Shown: positions 56,660 through 64,000 of the stretch, in pieces
How positions within the stretch are numbered: the first letter of the stretch is position 1
Layout of the letters: each line of letters opens with the position of its first letter
DNA from: DASXUX01 sp036504595
GTDB taxonomy: Bacteria; Planctomycetota; SZUA-567; H5-PLA8
Length of the DNA: 64,000 nucleotides
NCBI GenBank assembly: GCA_036504595.1
Contig: DASXUX010000040.1
Coordinates: 1 to 64,000, forward strand
Direction: 5' to 3'
The notes under the pieces: model-generated
What the model saw: only the letters and a program-made list of their open reading frames with translations
What the model was told of the DNA's origin: nothing
The model's database searches: none
Made by a program: the position numbers and the translations under genes

Positions 56660-57529
56660 ATGGTTCGGGCGGCATGGGTTGTGGTTTTCGGAATCGCCAC
56701 TGTTGCGCTGGGTGGTGAAGGGCCACTGCGGCCGCTGCTGTTTGCTTGTGAAGGCGCGAAGAAGATCATTCGTTATGATGCGAGCGGGGCGGTTGTGTGG
56801 GAATATCCCGCGGAGATGTCGCGCGATGCTTGGCAGCTTTCGAATGGAAACGTTCTGTTCTGCTACAATGATCAATACAACTCGGCCAAGAACGATAATC
56901 CCAGCGGCGTGATTGAAGTCACTCCAGACAAGAAGATCGTCTTCCAGTTCAAAACAACCGGCCAGGTTTGGAGCTGCCAGCGGATGAGCGACGGCAACAC
57001 GCTGGTCGGCGCCGCCAGCCAAGGCAAGCTGCTGATCGTCAACCCAAAGGGCGAACTGGTGCGCTCCGTTAAGGTGCAGAATGTCGGCGGGCATAGCTGC
57101 ATGCGGAACGCACGGCAACTGGCGAATGGGAATTTCCTCGTGGCCGAAGAGTCCGCTCGGGCGGCACGGGAATACGACGCCGAAGGCAAACTCGTGCGCG
57201 AGATCAAGACGAGTTTTCCAGCGTACTCCGCAGTGCGGTTGGAGAACGGGAATACGGTCGTATGCGGGCAGAAAGGAATGATCGAGGCGGACACCAGCGG
57301 GAAGACGGTGTGGTCCCTGACTGACGCGGACATTCCCGAGATGGGCGTGCGCTGGTTTGCCGGCATTCAGGTTCTGCAGAATGGCAATATCGCCGTTTGT
57401 AACGCAGGGGGCAGGATACCGTTCTTTGAAGTGACCAAGGAGAAGAAAATCGCCTGGCAAGCGAGCGTGCAGGTGCCGATTGGGCACGGAATTCAGTGCG
57501 TGGATCAGAGCGGCCTACCGCTGAGGTGA
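56660..57529 (+). CDS. Exported beta-propeller (PQQ-like repeat) protein
   Basis: 289 residues with a short signal peptide (VVVFGIATVALGGEG). It is made of about six repeats that contain a turn of the form D-x-x-G-x-(V/L)-x-W/V and 'NGN': YDASGAVVWEYPAEMSRDAWQLSNGNVLF, VIEVTPDKKIVFQF...RMSDGNTLVGA, IVNPKGELVRSVKV...QLANGNFLVAE, YDAEGKLVREIKT...RLENGNTVVC, ADTSGKTVWSL...VLQNGNIAVC (cited in parts). This is the fold of PQQ/arylsulfotransferase-like propellers. No active site is evident, so it is probably a binding or structural protein. It may be co-transcribed with the methyltransferase upstream. Confidence 0.75.
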   Translation: MVRAAWVVVFGIATVALGGEGPLRPLLFACEGAKKIIRYDASGAVVWEYPAEMSRDAWQLSNGNVLFCYNDQYNSAKNDNPSGVIEVTPDKKIVFQFKTTGQVWSCQRMSDGNTLVGAASQGKLLIVNPKGELVRSVKVQNVGGHSCMRNARQLANGNFLVAEESARAAREYDAEGKLVREIKTSFPAYSAVRLENGNTVVCGQKGMIEADTSGKTVWSLTDADIPEMGVRWFAGIQVLQNGNIAVCNAGGRIPFFEVTKEKKIAWQASVQVPIGHGIQCVDQSGLPLR

Positions 57530-57554
57530 ATGGTGAAGTGGTGTTGTCCGTGTG

Positions 57555-57596
57555 CCAATCACCAAGTACCAATAACCAAGTACCAATCACCAATAC
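57555..57596. repeat. Heptanucleotide array CCAAnnA x6
   Basis: Six tandem 7-bp units CCAATCA, CCAAGTA, CCAATAA, CCAAGTA, CCAATCA and CCAATAC fill 57555-57596 and stop exactly at the end of the minus-strand kinase gene (57597). Confidence 0.88.
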
Positions 57597-58772
57597 TCAA
57601 TCCGCGAATGGCTTGCGCAGACTGATGGTCTTGCGCACGGCAGCCTCAGCCGCCGGCGGGGTCGGGGAGGCGGCCGGCGCGGCGGCGATGCGCTGGATCT
57701 CGGCGGCGAGTTCATCGGCCGATTGGTAACGCTGCGCCGGGTTCTTCGACATTAACTTAACCAGCATCGCGGCGATTGCGGGCGTCATGTCGGGCTTGAT
57801 CTTGAGTGGATCGGGCGTGTCTTCAAAAACATGGCGGCGCATGATTTCGGCGCCGTCGTCGCCTTCGTAGGGCAGCCGTCCGGTCATGACGTGGAAGAGC
57901 GTGGCGCCGAGCGCGTACAGGTCGGCGCGGCTATCCGTGTCTTTAAGCGCGCGAGCCTGTTCCGGGGCAATGTAGTGGGGTGTGCCGACGGCGATGCCTT
58001 CGGCGGTGATCTGCTGATGATCCTCGAGGATTTTCGCGAGGCCGAAATCGCTGAGCTTCACGTCGCCATTTTTGCCGAGCAAAATGTTCTCGGGCTTTAC
58101 ATCCCGATGCAAGACACTGCGCGAATGCGCGTGAGCCAGTCCGCTCGTTACTGCCAAGGCGATGCGGAGGCATTCTTTTTCAGGCAAAGCGCCTTCACGT
58201 TTGAGGCGCTGGTTAAGGCTTTCGCCGTCAATGAACTCGGTGGCAAGATAGAACACGCCGTGCTCGATTCCGGCATCGTAGGTTTTGACGATGTTGGGAT
58301 GCGAGAGGGCGCTGGTGGCCTTGACTTCGCGCTTGAAGCGTTCGACGAAGGACGCTTCGTAGGCGAACGAGCGTGGCAGGATTTTTAACGCAATGGCGTT
58401 GCCGGTCTCGGTATCGATGCCGCGGTAGACGATGCCCATAACGCCCCCGAGGCGCTTTTCGAGGCGGTAGCGACCCATCTGGAAGGGCTCGTCGTCAGTC
58501 ATTTCCTCGATCGGGGTCGTTTCCGAGACAACGCGTGGAGTCGCACTGGCTTTTCGCCGCGCGGACTGTTCAGCGAGGATTTCGCTGCATTGAGCCTGAG
58601 TGAGAATGCGGAGTTCGACGCAGACTTCGCCGATCTTGATGGGGATGCCCATGTCTTTGTACTTGAGCTGACGCTTCAGGGCATCGCGGACTTGGGCCCA
58701 CGTCAAGAGGCCTTTGGAAACGGCGACATCGCCGAACAGATCGCGTCGAGGTGTCGAGGGTGTGCCTGCCAT
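57597..58772 (-). CDS. Ser/Thr protein kinase with N-terminal T2SSE_N/MshEN-like domain
   Basis: 391 residues. The first 75 (LFGDVAVSKGLLTWAQVRDAL ... KIGEVCVELRILTQAQCSEILAEQ, cited in parts) match the N-terminal domain of GspE/PilB-type ATPases, which in MshE binds cyclic di-GMP. The kinase domain (about 102-365) has the Lys in IALKILP, catalytic HRDVKPENILL, DFGLAKI, and GTPHYIAPEQA. The glycine-rich loop is odd: RLGGVMGIVYRG, one residue shorter than the usual LGxGGMGxVY. The C-terminus is Ala/Pro-rich and lacks a membrane helix. A cytoplasmic signalling kinase; partner unknown. The minus-strand gene is convergent with the beta-propeller gene. Confidence 0.9.
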   Translation of the reverse strand: MAGTPSTPRRDLFGDVAVSKGLLTWAQVRDALKRQLKYKDMGIPIKIGEVCVELRILTQAQCSEILAEQSARRKASATPRVVSETTPIEEMTDDEPFQMGRYRLEKRLGGVMGIVYRGIDTETGNAIALKILPRSFAYEASFVERFKREVKATSALSHPNIVKTYDAGIEHGVFYLATEFIDGESLNQRLKREGALPEKECLRIALAVTSGLAHAHSRSVLHRDVKPENILLGKNGDVKLSDFGLAKILEDHQQITAEGIAVGTPHYIAPEQARALKDTDSRADLYALGATLFHVMTGRLPYEGDDGAEIMRRHVFEDTPDPLKIKPDMTPAIAAMLVKLMSKNPAQRYQSADELAAEIQRIAAAPAASPTPPAAEAAVRKTISLRKPFAD

Positions 58773-58857
58773 GTCTCATCCCCAATTGCCCTACGCGATT
58801 CTTGTAGCGTACTTGCCGGATTTTACCAGCCGCAACAGCTTTGTGACAGTTCGGGCC

Positions 58858-59298
58858 TCATTCGTTTACGGCTTTGCGGTCGGCCGTGGAAAAACAGATC
58901 AGCATCACGGCATTTTCGGTCCCGACGTTCTTTGCGTTATGCTTCAGATTGGGCGGGATGGTGATCGTGTCGCCTTCGGACATCTCAACGGTCTTCCCGT
59001 CTTCAATTGCATGGACGATCTTGCCCTTGAGGACGTGGAGCACTTCGGTGCAGTTGGGGTGATAGTGACGCGGACTTTCGCAGCCCGGCTTGATGGTTGC
59101 CTTGCCGACAGTCAGGGCATCGCAGTTCTTCTGCTCGCCGGAAACGAACCACGTCAGTTCGCCCCAGTCCTGCTTGATCGTCTTATAGTCCGCAGGGCGG
59201 GAGACGATGGTCTTCTTTGCCGGTGCTTCGCCGGCCGGGACGTCGGCAGCCATTGCAGTGGCGAAGGCAAGACTGAGGAGAGCGAGGACGAATTTCAT
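58858..59298 (-). CDS. Exported cupin-domain protein
   Basis: 146 residues from ATG 59298, with GGAGG before it; a longer frame to 59355 is unlikely. Signal peptide VLALLSLAFATAMAADVP. A single cupin barrel: PGCESPRHYHPNCTEVLHVLKGKIVHAIEDGKTVEM holds the first metal motif with H-x-H and Glu (RHYHPNCTEVLHVL), and GDTITIPPNLKHNAKNVG holds the second motif with its His (both cited in parts). All metal ligands are present, so a metal is probably bound. Role (enzyme or binding protein) not deducible. It sits between two kinase genes of the same strand. Confidence 0.82.
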   Translation of the reverse strand: MKFVLALLSLAFATAMAADVPAGEAPAKKTIVSRPADYKTIKQDWGELTWFVSGEQKNCDALTVGKATIKPGCESPRHYHPNCTEVLHVLKGKIVHAIEDGKTVEMSEGDTITIPPNLKHNAKNVGTENAVMLICFSTADRKAVNE

Positions 59299-59351
59299 TC
59301 TTGAATCCTCCAAAGAGTGCGTGACTAACATGCCGGCGCGAGGCGGCTTCG

Positions 59352-60563
59352 TCAATCGACAGCAAGGCGCGTAATCGCGGCGGCAACCGCAAAAAGGGTG
59401 AACAGCAACATGAGCATGGAGGCGCAGCCTTTGTTCTTGTCTTCCGGCATCTTGACGATGGATGGACGAATCGTCGCGTAGCGGGGAGATTCGTGGTTGA
59501 GCACGGAGTCGATATCCGCGATGACCTGTTCGGCGGAGTCGTAACGTTCGGCGGCTTTTTTGACCAGCAGCTTGCGGATGATTTTGGCGGTGTCGTCGCT
59601 GATCGAGGGAACAAACTCGCGCGGGTCGCGCGGCGGTTCGTTCAGGTGCCGCAGCATGATCTCATTGTTGTTGGCGCCGTCGAAGAGCACGCGGCCGGTG
59701 AGCATCTGGAAAAGCATGGCGCCCAGGCTGTACAGGTCGGCGCGATGATCGATATAGCGGCTGGCTTCGACCTGTTCGGGGGAGATGTAATGCGGTGTGC
59801 CCAGCGCGACGCCGCTTTGGGTGAGGCGCTGATTTTCGCGCATGAGTTTCGCGAGGCCAAAATCAGTCAGCTTGACCGAACCGTCGTCGCCGAGAAGAAC
59901 ATTGTCCGGTTTGACATCCCGATGGACCACGCCGTGAGAGTGTGCGTAGTCCAGAGCGCGCGCGACTTCGCGTGCAATCGAGAGCGCACGGGGTTCGGGC
60001 AGGCGGCGCTCCGTTTCGAGCAGGCGTTCCAGGCTGCGGCCGGCGACGTACTCCATCAGCAGGTACGGCTTGCCCTCCAGCGTGCCGGAACCGAACCCGG
60101 CGACGATGTTCGGGTGCGAGAGCGCGCTGGCGGTTTGGACTTCACGCTGGAAACGCGCCACGAATTCGGCGTCTTCGGTGAGCTTGAGCGACAGGATTTT
60201 GAGCGCCATCAGGCGCTCGTTGCCCTTTTCGCGGACTTTGTAGACCAGGCCCATGCCGCCGGAGCCCAGAATGCCGAGGATCATGAACGGGCCGATCTCG
60301 GTGCCGAGAGCGACGGGCGGAACACCGTCCTTTTCGCGGCGGCGCTTCTGTTCGAGGAGGATCTTCTGAATCGCGCGCAATTCGAGCTGGTGCCGCGCGT
60401 GAAGGATCTCGCCGATTTTGCGGCCGTGTTCGATGGCTTCGGGACTTTTTTGCAGGCGCAGGGCCTCTTCGATCTGCCACGGCTCGCAGAGGTGCAGTTG
60501 CTGGGCGATGTCGCCAAACAGGTGCGTCGGGAGCGGCGATTGCGAAAGCGGCGCGTCGGACAT
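59352..60563 (-). CDS. Membrane Ser/Thr protein kinase with N-terminal T2SSE_N-like domain
   Basis: 403 residues. N-terminal helical domain like that of the kinase at 57597 (LFGDIAQQLHLCEPWQIEEALRLQ; KIGEILHARHQLELRAIQKILLEQ, cited in parts). The kinase domain (about 92-360) has a canonical loop ILGSGGMGLVYKV, Lys in MALKILSL, HRDVKPDNVLLG, DFGLAKLM and GTPHYISPEQV. One C-terminal helix (CASMLMLLFTLFAVAAAI) anchors it in the membrane with only six residues beyond, so all of the kinase is cytoplasmic. It is 38% or so shorter than typical PASTA kinases and has no extracellular sensor. Genes on both sides are also kinases. Confidence 0.9.
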   Translation of the reverse strand: MSDAPLSQSPLPTHLFGDIAQQLHLCEPWQIEEALRLQKSPEAIEHGRKIGEILHARHQLELRAIQKILLEQKRRREKDGVPPVALGTEIGPFMILGILGSGGMGLVYKVREKGNERLMALKILSLKLTEDAEFVARFQREVQTASALSHPNIVAGFGSGTLEGKPYLLMEYVAGRSLERLLETERRLPEPRALSIAREVARALDYAHSHGVVHRDVKPDNVLLGDDGSVKLTDFGLAKLMRENQRLTQSGVALGTPHYISPEQVEASRYIDHRADLYSLGAMLFQMLTGRVLFDGANNNEIMLRHLNEPPRDPREFVPSISDDTAKIIRKLLVKKAAERYDSAEQVIADIDSVLNHESPRYATIRPSIVKMPEDKNKGCASMLMLLFTLFAVAAAITRLAVD

Positions 60564-60571
60564 CTGAAACA

Positions 60572-60648
60572 GGGTATCGGGTATGGGGTATCGGGTCTAG
60601 GGATGGATGAAGCCCCGCCCCATACCCTATTCCCGATACCCCATACCC
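60572..60648. repeat. Heptad arrays GGGTATS in inverted orientation forming a 17-bp stem
   Basis: GGGTATC, GGGTATG, GGGTATC and GGGTCTA run over 60572-60599. GGGTATGGGGTATCGGG (60579-60595) is the perfect reverse complement of 60632-60648, with a 36-base loop. The array sits in the gap between two kinase genes, where the hairpin could end or reduce transcription. Confidence 0.88.
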
Positions 60649-60653
60649 TGCCG

Positions 60654-63224
60654 TCAGTTGCTCTTCGCTTTAGCCTGATCGGCGAGTTTCTTGAAGGCCT
60701 CGCCGACGTCGCGATACTTCTGAGCCTTCTTTTTGTCGCCGCCGACGCCGATGGAGATTCCGAGCACCTTCGCGCCGGTGCTTTTTTCGGCTGCCTTGTC
60801 GGCTTTCTTGTCGCAGAGTTCGTACGCGTTGGTGAGGTCGTCCGCCATCTTCATCGCGTCGCGGCGCGCGGTATCGAGCGCGCCTTGCACGCCAGCGTAG
60901 TTGTGGTCGAGGAACAACGGGCGAGCTGTAGCGGCTTTGCCGGTGAAACGCTTCTTGAGATCCTCGAACGTTTTCCTCAGGTCGTCGGCGCGATCGTCGT
61001 CATCGACCTCACGAAAGTCGCGCACCCGCGCAAACGCGAGATCGTTGACCCGCTCCAGTTCGGTGTAGACGTCCGTCACCGCGGCGATGGCCTCGAGTGA
61101 CGTCTTCAGCTCTTTCAGTTCCTTGCTCGTTGGATTAGCGCGGCTTGCGGCGAGGACTTCGGAGAGTGCGTCGGTGTCTTTTCCCGCGCGGAACAAGCCA
61201 TCCACTTTGGTGACTAGAGCCGAAGCGGCGCTGTTGTTGGCGCCAAGAGCTTTGATCCGCGCGGCCGCATCGACGGCGAGTTCGGGATATTTCTGCAGCG
61301 TCTGCGTGTAGGCGGCTTCGGCGTCCGCCAGTTTGCCGGCGGTGCGCAGCGTGTCGCCTTTGGCAAGCAGTTCGCGGCCGTCGATCTCCTTCAGCCTAGC
61401 GGCAATCTCCGTGTTGCCTGGTTGGTATGTTTGCGCCAGCGTGTAAAGCATACGGGCCTTCACCCAATCGCCGGCTGCGAGCGCCTTTTGCCCTTCGCGC
61501 ATTTCTCGGGCGCCAGCCGGTTCCTCGGCCGCACTGGCTTTCAGTTTCTTCTCGAGATTTTCAATTTGCTGAGAGACAAGCGCATCGGCTTTTAGATCCA
61601 GCGCGCGCTTGTACCACACGAGGGCCTCGGTGTAGCTCTTGAGCTCATCGGCGGCGACGGCTTTGGCGAGGTAGTCCTGGCGGCGGCATTCGCGAGCTTT
61701 GTCGGCGAAAACCTGTTTCATCGGGTTGTCGCTGAGCGAGGCGGCGCGCGAGTAGTGTTCGGCGGCTGTTTCGAACTTGCCGGCTTGCTCGTCATCCGCG
61801 GCCTGCTTGCTTTGCGCGTCGCGCTCAGTGTCCTTCTGTTTCGTGTCGAGCGCGTTGTGCTGAGTCAGTATGGCGCGGACGCGGCTGGCCTCCTCGCGCG
61901 CCTTTGTGCCGGAATCGTAGGCGACGGCTTCAGCGAAACGCGCGGCCGCGCCTTCCAGATCGCCTTTGGCTTCCAGTGCGGCGGCAGAGGCCATCAAGCG
62001 GCCGAACTCGATGGTGTCTTTGGCGCGCTTGAGCTTCGTTTGGATCTCTTCGGTTGGTGTGATCGCCAGCGCCCGTTCGTAAAACTCGACGGCGTCGGCG
62101 TCGCGTCCGTCGGCGAAGGCTTGATCGCCCTTGGCGGCGTAGTCGGGCTTCTCGGCGCTCTGCGTGTTCTGCGGCGGTTTTGGCGCGTCGGGCTGAATGG
62201 CGACGGCTCCGTTTGCGCCACTGGGATTTCGATGCAGGGCGAAGTACGCGCCGATTGCCAACAGAACGACGACGACCGCCGCGGCAAAGAGTCCAGTGTG
62301 CGACGCAAAGCTCGGGCGTGGACCCGTTGCGCCAGCCATGCTCGATTCAAGTCCCGCTCCGACAGGCAGGAACATCGGCGGCGGCGGAACGGCTTTGCCG
62401 CGCTTGATGCCTTCGATCATGTCCACAATGGCCTGCGCGGTCTGTGGGCGGTCTTCCTTGCGTTTCGCCATCAGGTGAAGCAGGAGGTTGCGGACGTTCT
62501 GCGACAAGTCGGAGCGCAGAGTTTTGGGGTCCGGCGGCGCTTCGAACTTGTGCTTGAAGAGCAGGTTCATCACCGTCGGCGAAGTAAACGGCGGCTGGCC
62601 AGTAAAGACGCGGTAGAACGTGACGCCCAGCGAATAAATGTCCGCGCGCGCGTCGGCCGTTTCGCCGTCGGCTTGCTCGGGGCTCATGTACATCGGCGTG
62701 CCGAGGCAGGCTCCGGTGGCGGTGAGCTGGGTGGTCGAGGTCGATTCCATGACCAGGCCGAAATCGACCAGACGCAGAACGTTGTCACTGCCAATCAGCA
62801 TGTTCTCGGGTTTGATATCGCGATGCACCAAGCCCTTTGCATGTGCTGCGGCCAGGCCCTTGGCGGCCTGCAACAGCAGGTTGAGGCCCTCTTCCTCGCT
62901 GATCTTCTTGTCCTTGCCATCGACGAACTTCTGAATGCTGCCGCCTTCAACCAGTTCCATGGCGATGTAGTATTTGCCATCGGCTTCGCCGGCGTCATAG
63001 ACTTGCACGATATTGTCGTGCTTCAGCGCGGCGACGGTGCGAGCTTCGCGCAGGAAGCGGCCGACGTATTCGGGGTCGTTCGTGTATTCGGGTGGAAGGA
63101 TCTTGAGTGCGACGGGCCGTTCGAGCGGTTCCTGGACGGCGCGGTAGACGGCGCCCATCGCGCCTTGGCCAATTTTGGTCACGACGCGGAACTTACCGAT
63201 CGACTTAGGCAGCGCTACGTCCAT
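60654..63224 (-). CDS. Transmembrane Ser/Thr protein kinase with long TPR-like region
   Basis: 856 residues. The kinase domain is at the N-terminus (about 11-275): loop IGQGAMGAVYRAV, Lys in VALKILPP, HRDIKPENMLIG, DFGLVME and GTPMYMSPEQ. A Pro-rich linker and a single membrane helix (AAAVVVVLLAIGAYFAL, near 313) follow. The remaining 520 residues are charged, Ala/Lys/Asp-rich helices with TPR spacing (AADDEQAGKFETAAEHYSRAA, YTEALVWYKRALDLKADA), so the outside part is a repeat scaffold, perhaps for protein contacts in the periplasm. It is the first gene of a kinase run on the minus strand. It has no T2SSE_N-like domain, unlike its two neighbours. Confidence 0.92.
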   Translation of the reverse strand: MDVALPKSIGKFRVVTKIGQGAMGAVYRAVQEPLERPVALKILPPEYTNDPEYVGRFLREARTVAALKHDNIVQVYDAGEADGKYYIAMELVEGGSIQKFVDGKDKKISEEEGLNLLLQAAKGLAAAHAKGLVHRDIKPENMLIGSDNVLRLVDFGLVMESTSTTQLTATGACLGTPMYMSPEQADGETADARADIYSLGVTFYRVFTGQPPFTSPTVMNLLFKHKFEAPPDPKTLRSDLSQNVRNLLLHLMAKRKEDRPQTAQAIVDMIEGIKRGKAVPPPPMFLPVGAGLESSMAGATGPRPSFASHTGLFAAAVVVVLLAIGAYFALHRNPSGANGAVAIQPDAPKPPQNTQSAEKPDYAAKGDQAFADGRDADAVEFYERALAITPTEEIQTKLKRAKDTIEFGRLMASAAALEAKGDLEGAAARFAEAVAYDSGTKAREEASRVRAILTQHNALDTKQKDTERDAQSKQAADDEQAGKFETAAEHYSRAASLSDNPMKQVFADKARECRRQDYLAKAVAADELKSYTEALVWYKRALDLKADALVSQQIENLEKKLKASAAEEPAGAREMREGQKALAAGDWVKARMLYTLAQTYQPGNTEIAARLKEIDGRELLAKGDTLRTAGKLADAEAAYTQTLQKYPELAVDAAARIKALGANNSAASALVTKVDGLFRAGKDTDALSEVLAASRANPTSKELKELKTSLEAIAAVTDVYTELERVNDLAFARVRDFREVDDDDRADDLRKTFEDLKKRFTGKAATARPLFLDHNYAGVQGALDTARRDAMKMADDLTNAYELCDKKADKAAEKSTGAKVLGISIGVGGDKKKAQKYRDVGEAFKKLADQAKAKSN

Positions 63225-63230
63225 GAACGA

Positions 63231-63300
63231 AGTCTAGAGTCCAGAGTCGAGAAGTCCAGCACGGCAGTTTTGAGTTCTTAGTTTTGAGTTTTAAGTTGCG
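63231..63300. repeat. Two heptad arrays upstream of the kinase run
   Basis: AGTCTAG, AGTCCAG, AGTCGAG (63231-63251) and AGTTTTG, AGTTCTT, AGTTTTG, AGTTTTA, AGTTGCG (63266-63300) keep a 7-bp period. CAAAACTAAGAAC near 63339-63351 is an inverted copy of the second array and ends at the ilvD stop region. Confidence 0.78.
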
Positions 63301-63351
63301 GCTGGCGACTGCCCGTGTCTTATTGCCAGCCTTAACCCAAAACTAAGAACG

Positions 63352-64000
63352 TCAGTTGGGCACCTGCATGATCGCGCCCTTCGAGGCGTTCATCACCAAG
63401 CGTTGATAGCGTGGCAGCCAGCCGCGGCCGGTGAGCATCTTCGGAGCTTTCCAGGATTTCTTGCGGTTCGCCAACTCTTCATCCGAAACCTCGACGACGA
63501 TCTTGCGGCCGGGCAGGTCGATTTCAATCACGTCGCCCGTCTTCAGCAAGCCGACCGGGCCGCACTCGGCGGCTTCGGGCGAAACGTGGCCGATGCACAG
63601 GCCGCGCGTGCCGCCGGAGAAGCGGCCGTCGGTAATCAGCGCGACTTTGTCGCTCAGCGGCGTGCCTTTCAGGAACGACGTGAGCTGCAGCATCTCGCGC
63701 ATGCCCGGGCCGCCCTTGGGGCCTTCGTTTCGGACGACGACGACTTCGCCGGCCTTGATTTCGTTCGTCCTGGCGGCTTCGAGCGCGGCTTCTTCGTTCT
63801 CGAAGACGCGCGCGGGGCCTTTGAACGTCATCTGCTTCTGATCGACGGCGCCGACTTTGATGATCGCGCCTTCCGGAGCAAGATTGCCGAAGAGCGCGCA
63901 CAGGCCGCCCTTTTCCGAGAAGGGCTTGTTTATCTTCCGGATGCATTCCGGATTTTTGTTCTCAGCCGTTGCGAGATTTTCACCCAGCGTTTTGCCGGTA
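63352..64000 (-). CDS. ilvD: Dihydroxy-acid dehydratase, C-terminal part (partial)
   Basis: The frame is open from the window end (63999 is the last full codon) to the stop at 63352, giving the last 215 residues of IlvD. It catalyses dehydration of 2,3-dihydroxyisovalerate in valine/isoleucine synthesis. Visible: TGKTLGEN, KGGLCALFGNLAPEGAIIKVGA, GPARVFENEEAALEA, VVVRNEGPKGGPGMREML, ITDGRFSGGTRGLCIGHVSPEAA and a short C-terminus (ASKGAIMQVPN); these are the small, swivelling C-terminal domain of the IlvD/Edd family. It is encoded 44 kb away from ilvBCN in the window, on the opposite strand, so it is a separate transcription unit. The N-terminal Fe-S cysteines lie outside the window. Confidence 0.95.
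   Translation of the reverse strand, partial: TGKTLGENLATAENKNPECIRKINKPFSEKGGLCALFGNLAPEGAIIKVGAVDQKQMTFKGPARVFENEEAALEAARTNEIKAGEVVVVRNEGPKGGPGMREMLQLTSFLKGTPLSDKVALITDGRFSGGTRGLCIGHVSPEAAECGPVGLLKTGDVIEIDLPGRKIVVEVSDEELANRKKSWKAPKMLTGRGWLPRYQRLVMNASKGAIMQVPN

Noticed and set aside
1..64000. tRNA, rRNA, riboswitch or phage/IS transposase genes
   Set aside because: Reading both strands by eye I found no tRNA T-loop/acceptor combinations, rRNA segments, known riboswitch cores, or transposase/integrase motifs. A covariance-model search would be needed to exclude small RNAs.

Overview
The window is a stretch of a high-GC bacterial chromosome with many GTG starts. The gene content points to the PVC superphylum, most likely Planctomycetota or a close relative. 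Evidence: several Ser/Thr protein kinases (two with a type II secretion ATPase-like N-terminal domain), PA14 and GH172/GH116 carbohydrate proteins, a fungal/Bacteroidetes-type ketol-acid reductoisomerase, McsA/McsB, a BBP2-type porin, a CHASE8/YfiR/TonB sensory cluster, and a C-terminal fragment resembling planctomycete terpene-cyclase-like proteins. No rRNA, tRNA, CRISPR or prophage was seen. The phylum is an inference from family content, not from a marker gene.

Layout. 1-142: end of a cyclase/prenyltransferase-like gene. 357-10463 (+): a sugar-utilisation run of GH116 glycosidase, URO-D-like enzyme, GH172-type protein and a complete ribose-type ABC importer. 10598-13261 (-): two-PA14 membrane protein. 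13677-19546 (+): branched-chain amino-acid genes ilvB, ilvC and ilvN, interrupted by a four-gene block (DUF433/DUF5615 toxin-antitoxin-like pair, Mrr-type restriction endonuclease, retropepsin-like protein). 19621-26599: alpha/beta hydrolase, class V aminotransferase, porin, small membrane protein, mcsB, mcsA and a catalytically degenerate phosphodiesterase. 26795-30958 (+): two glycosidase-like TIM-barrel proteins. 30975-31274: a 300-bp MITE with intact target-site duplication. 31281-42026: sensory cluster with three large histidine kinases, a YfiR-type protein and a TonB-dependent receptor. 42155-51146: a small repeat protein, then DHOD-like, pyruvate:ferredoxin oxidoreductase, CBS protein and ADP-forming acyl-CoA synthetase-GNAT fusion, a likely pyruvate to acetate energy module. 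51222-55762 (-): GNAT/RHH toxin-antitoxin pair, cNMP-binding protein, Lon and Hsp20. 55971-63224: methyltransferase, beta-propeller protein, three Ser/Thr kinases and a cupin. 63352-64000 (-): 3' part of ilvD.

The most striking content is not a gene but layered repetitive DNA: (i) the MITE with 23/24-matching terminal inverted repeats, 9-bp duplication and seven internal GGCT/AGCC palindromes; (ii) a GC-rich palindrome of up to 46 bp that sits in frame inside the coding regions of a GH116 enzyme, a glycosidase, a histidine kinase and Lon, adding peptides like PASAPAGRDAGAT; (iii) at least fifteen short tandem arrays, mostly with a 7-bp period but different unit sequences, placed at gene ends and starts and sometimes forming long hairpins or entering coding sequence. 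Together they suggest a genome actively seeded by small non-coding elements.
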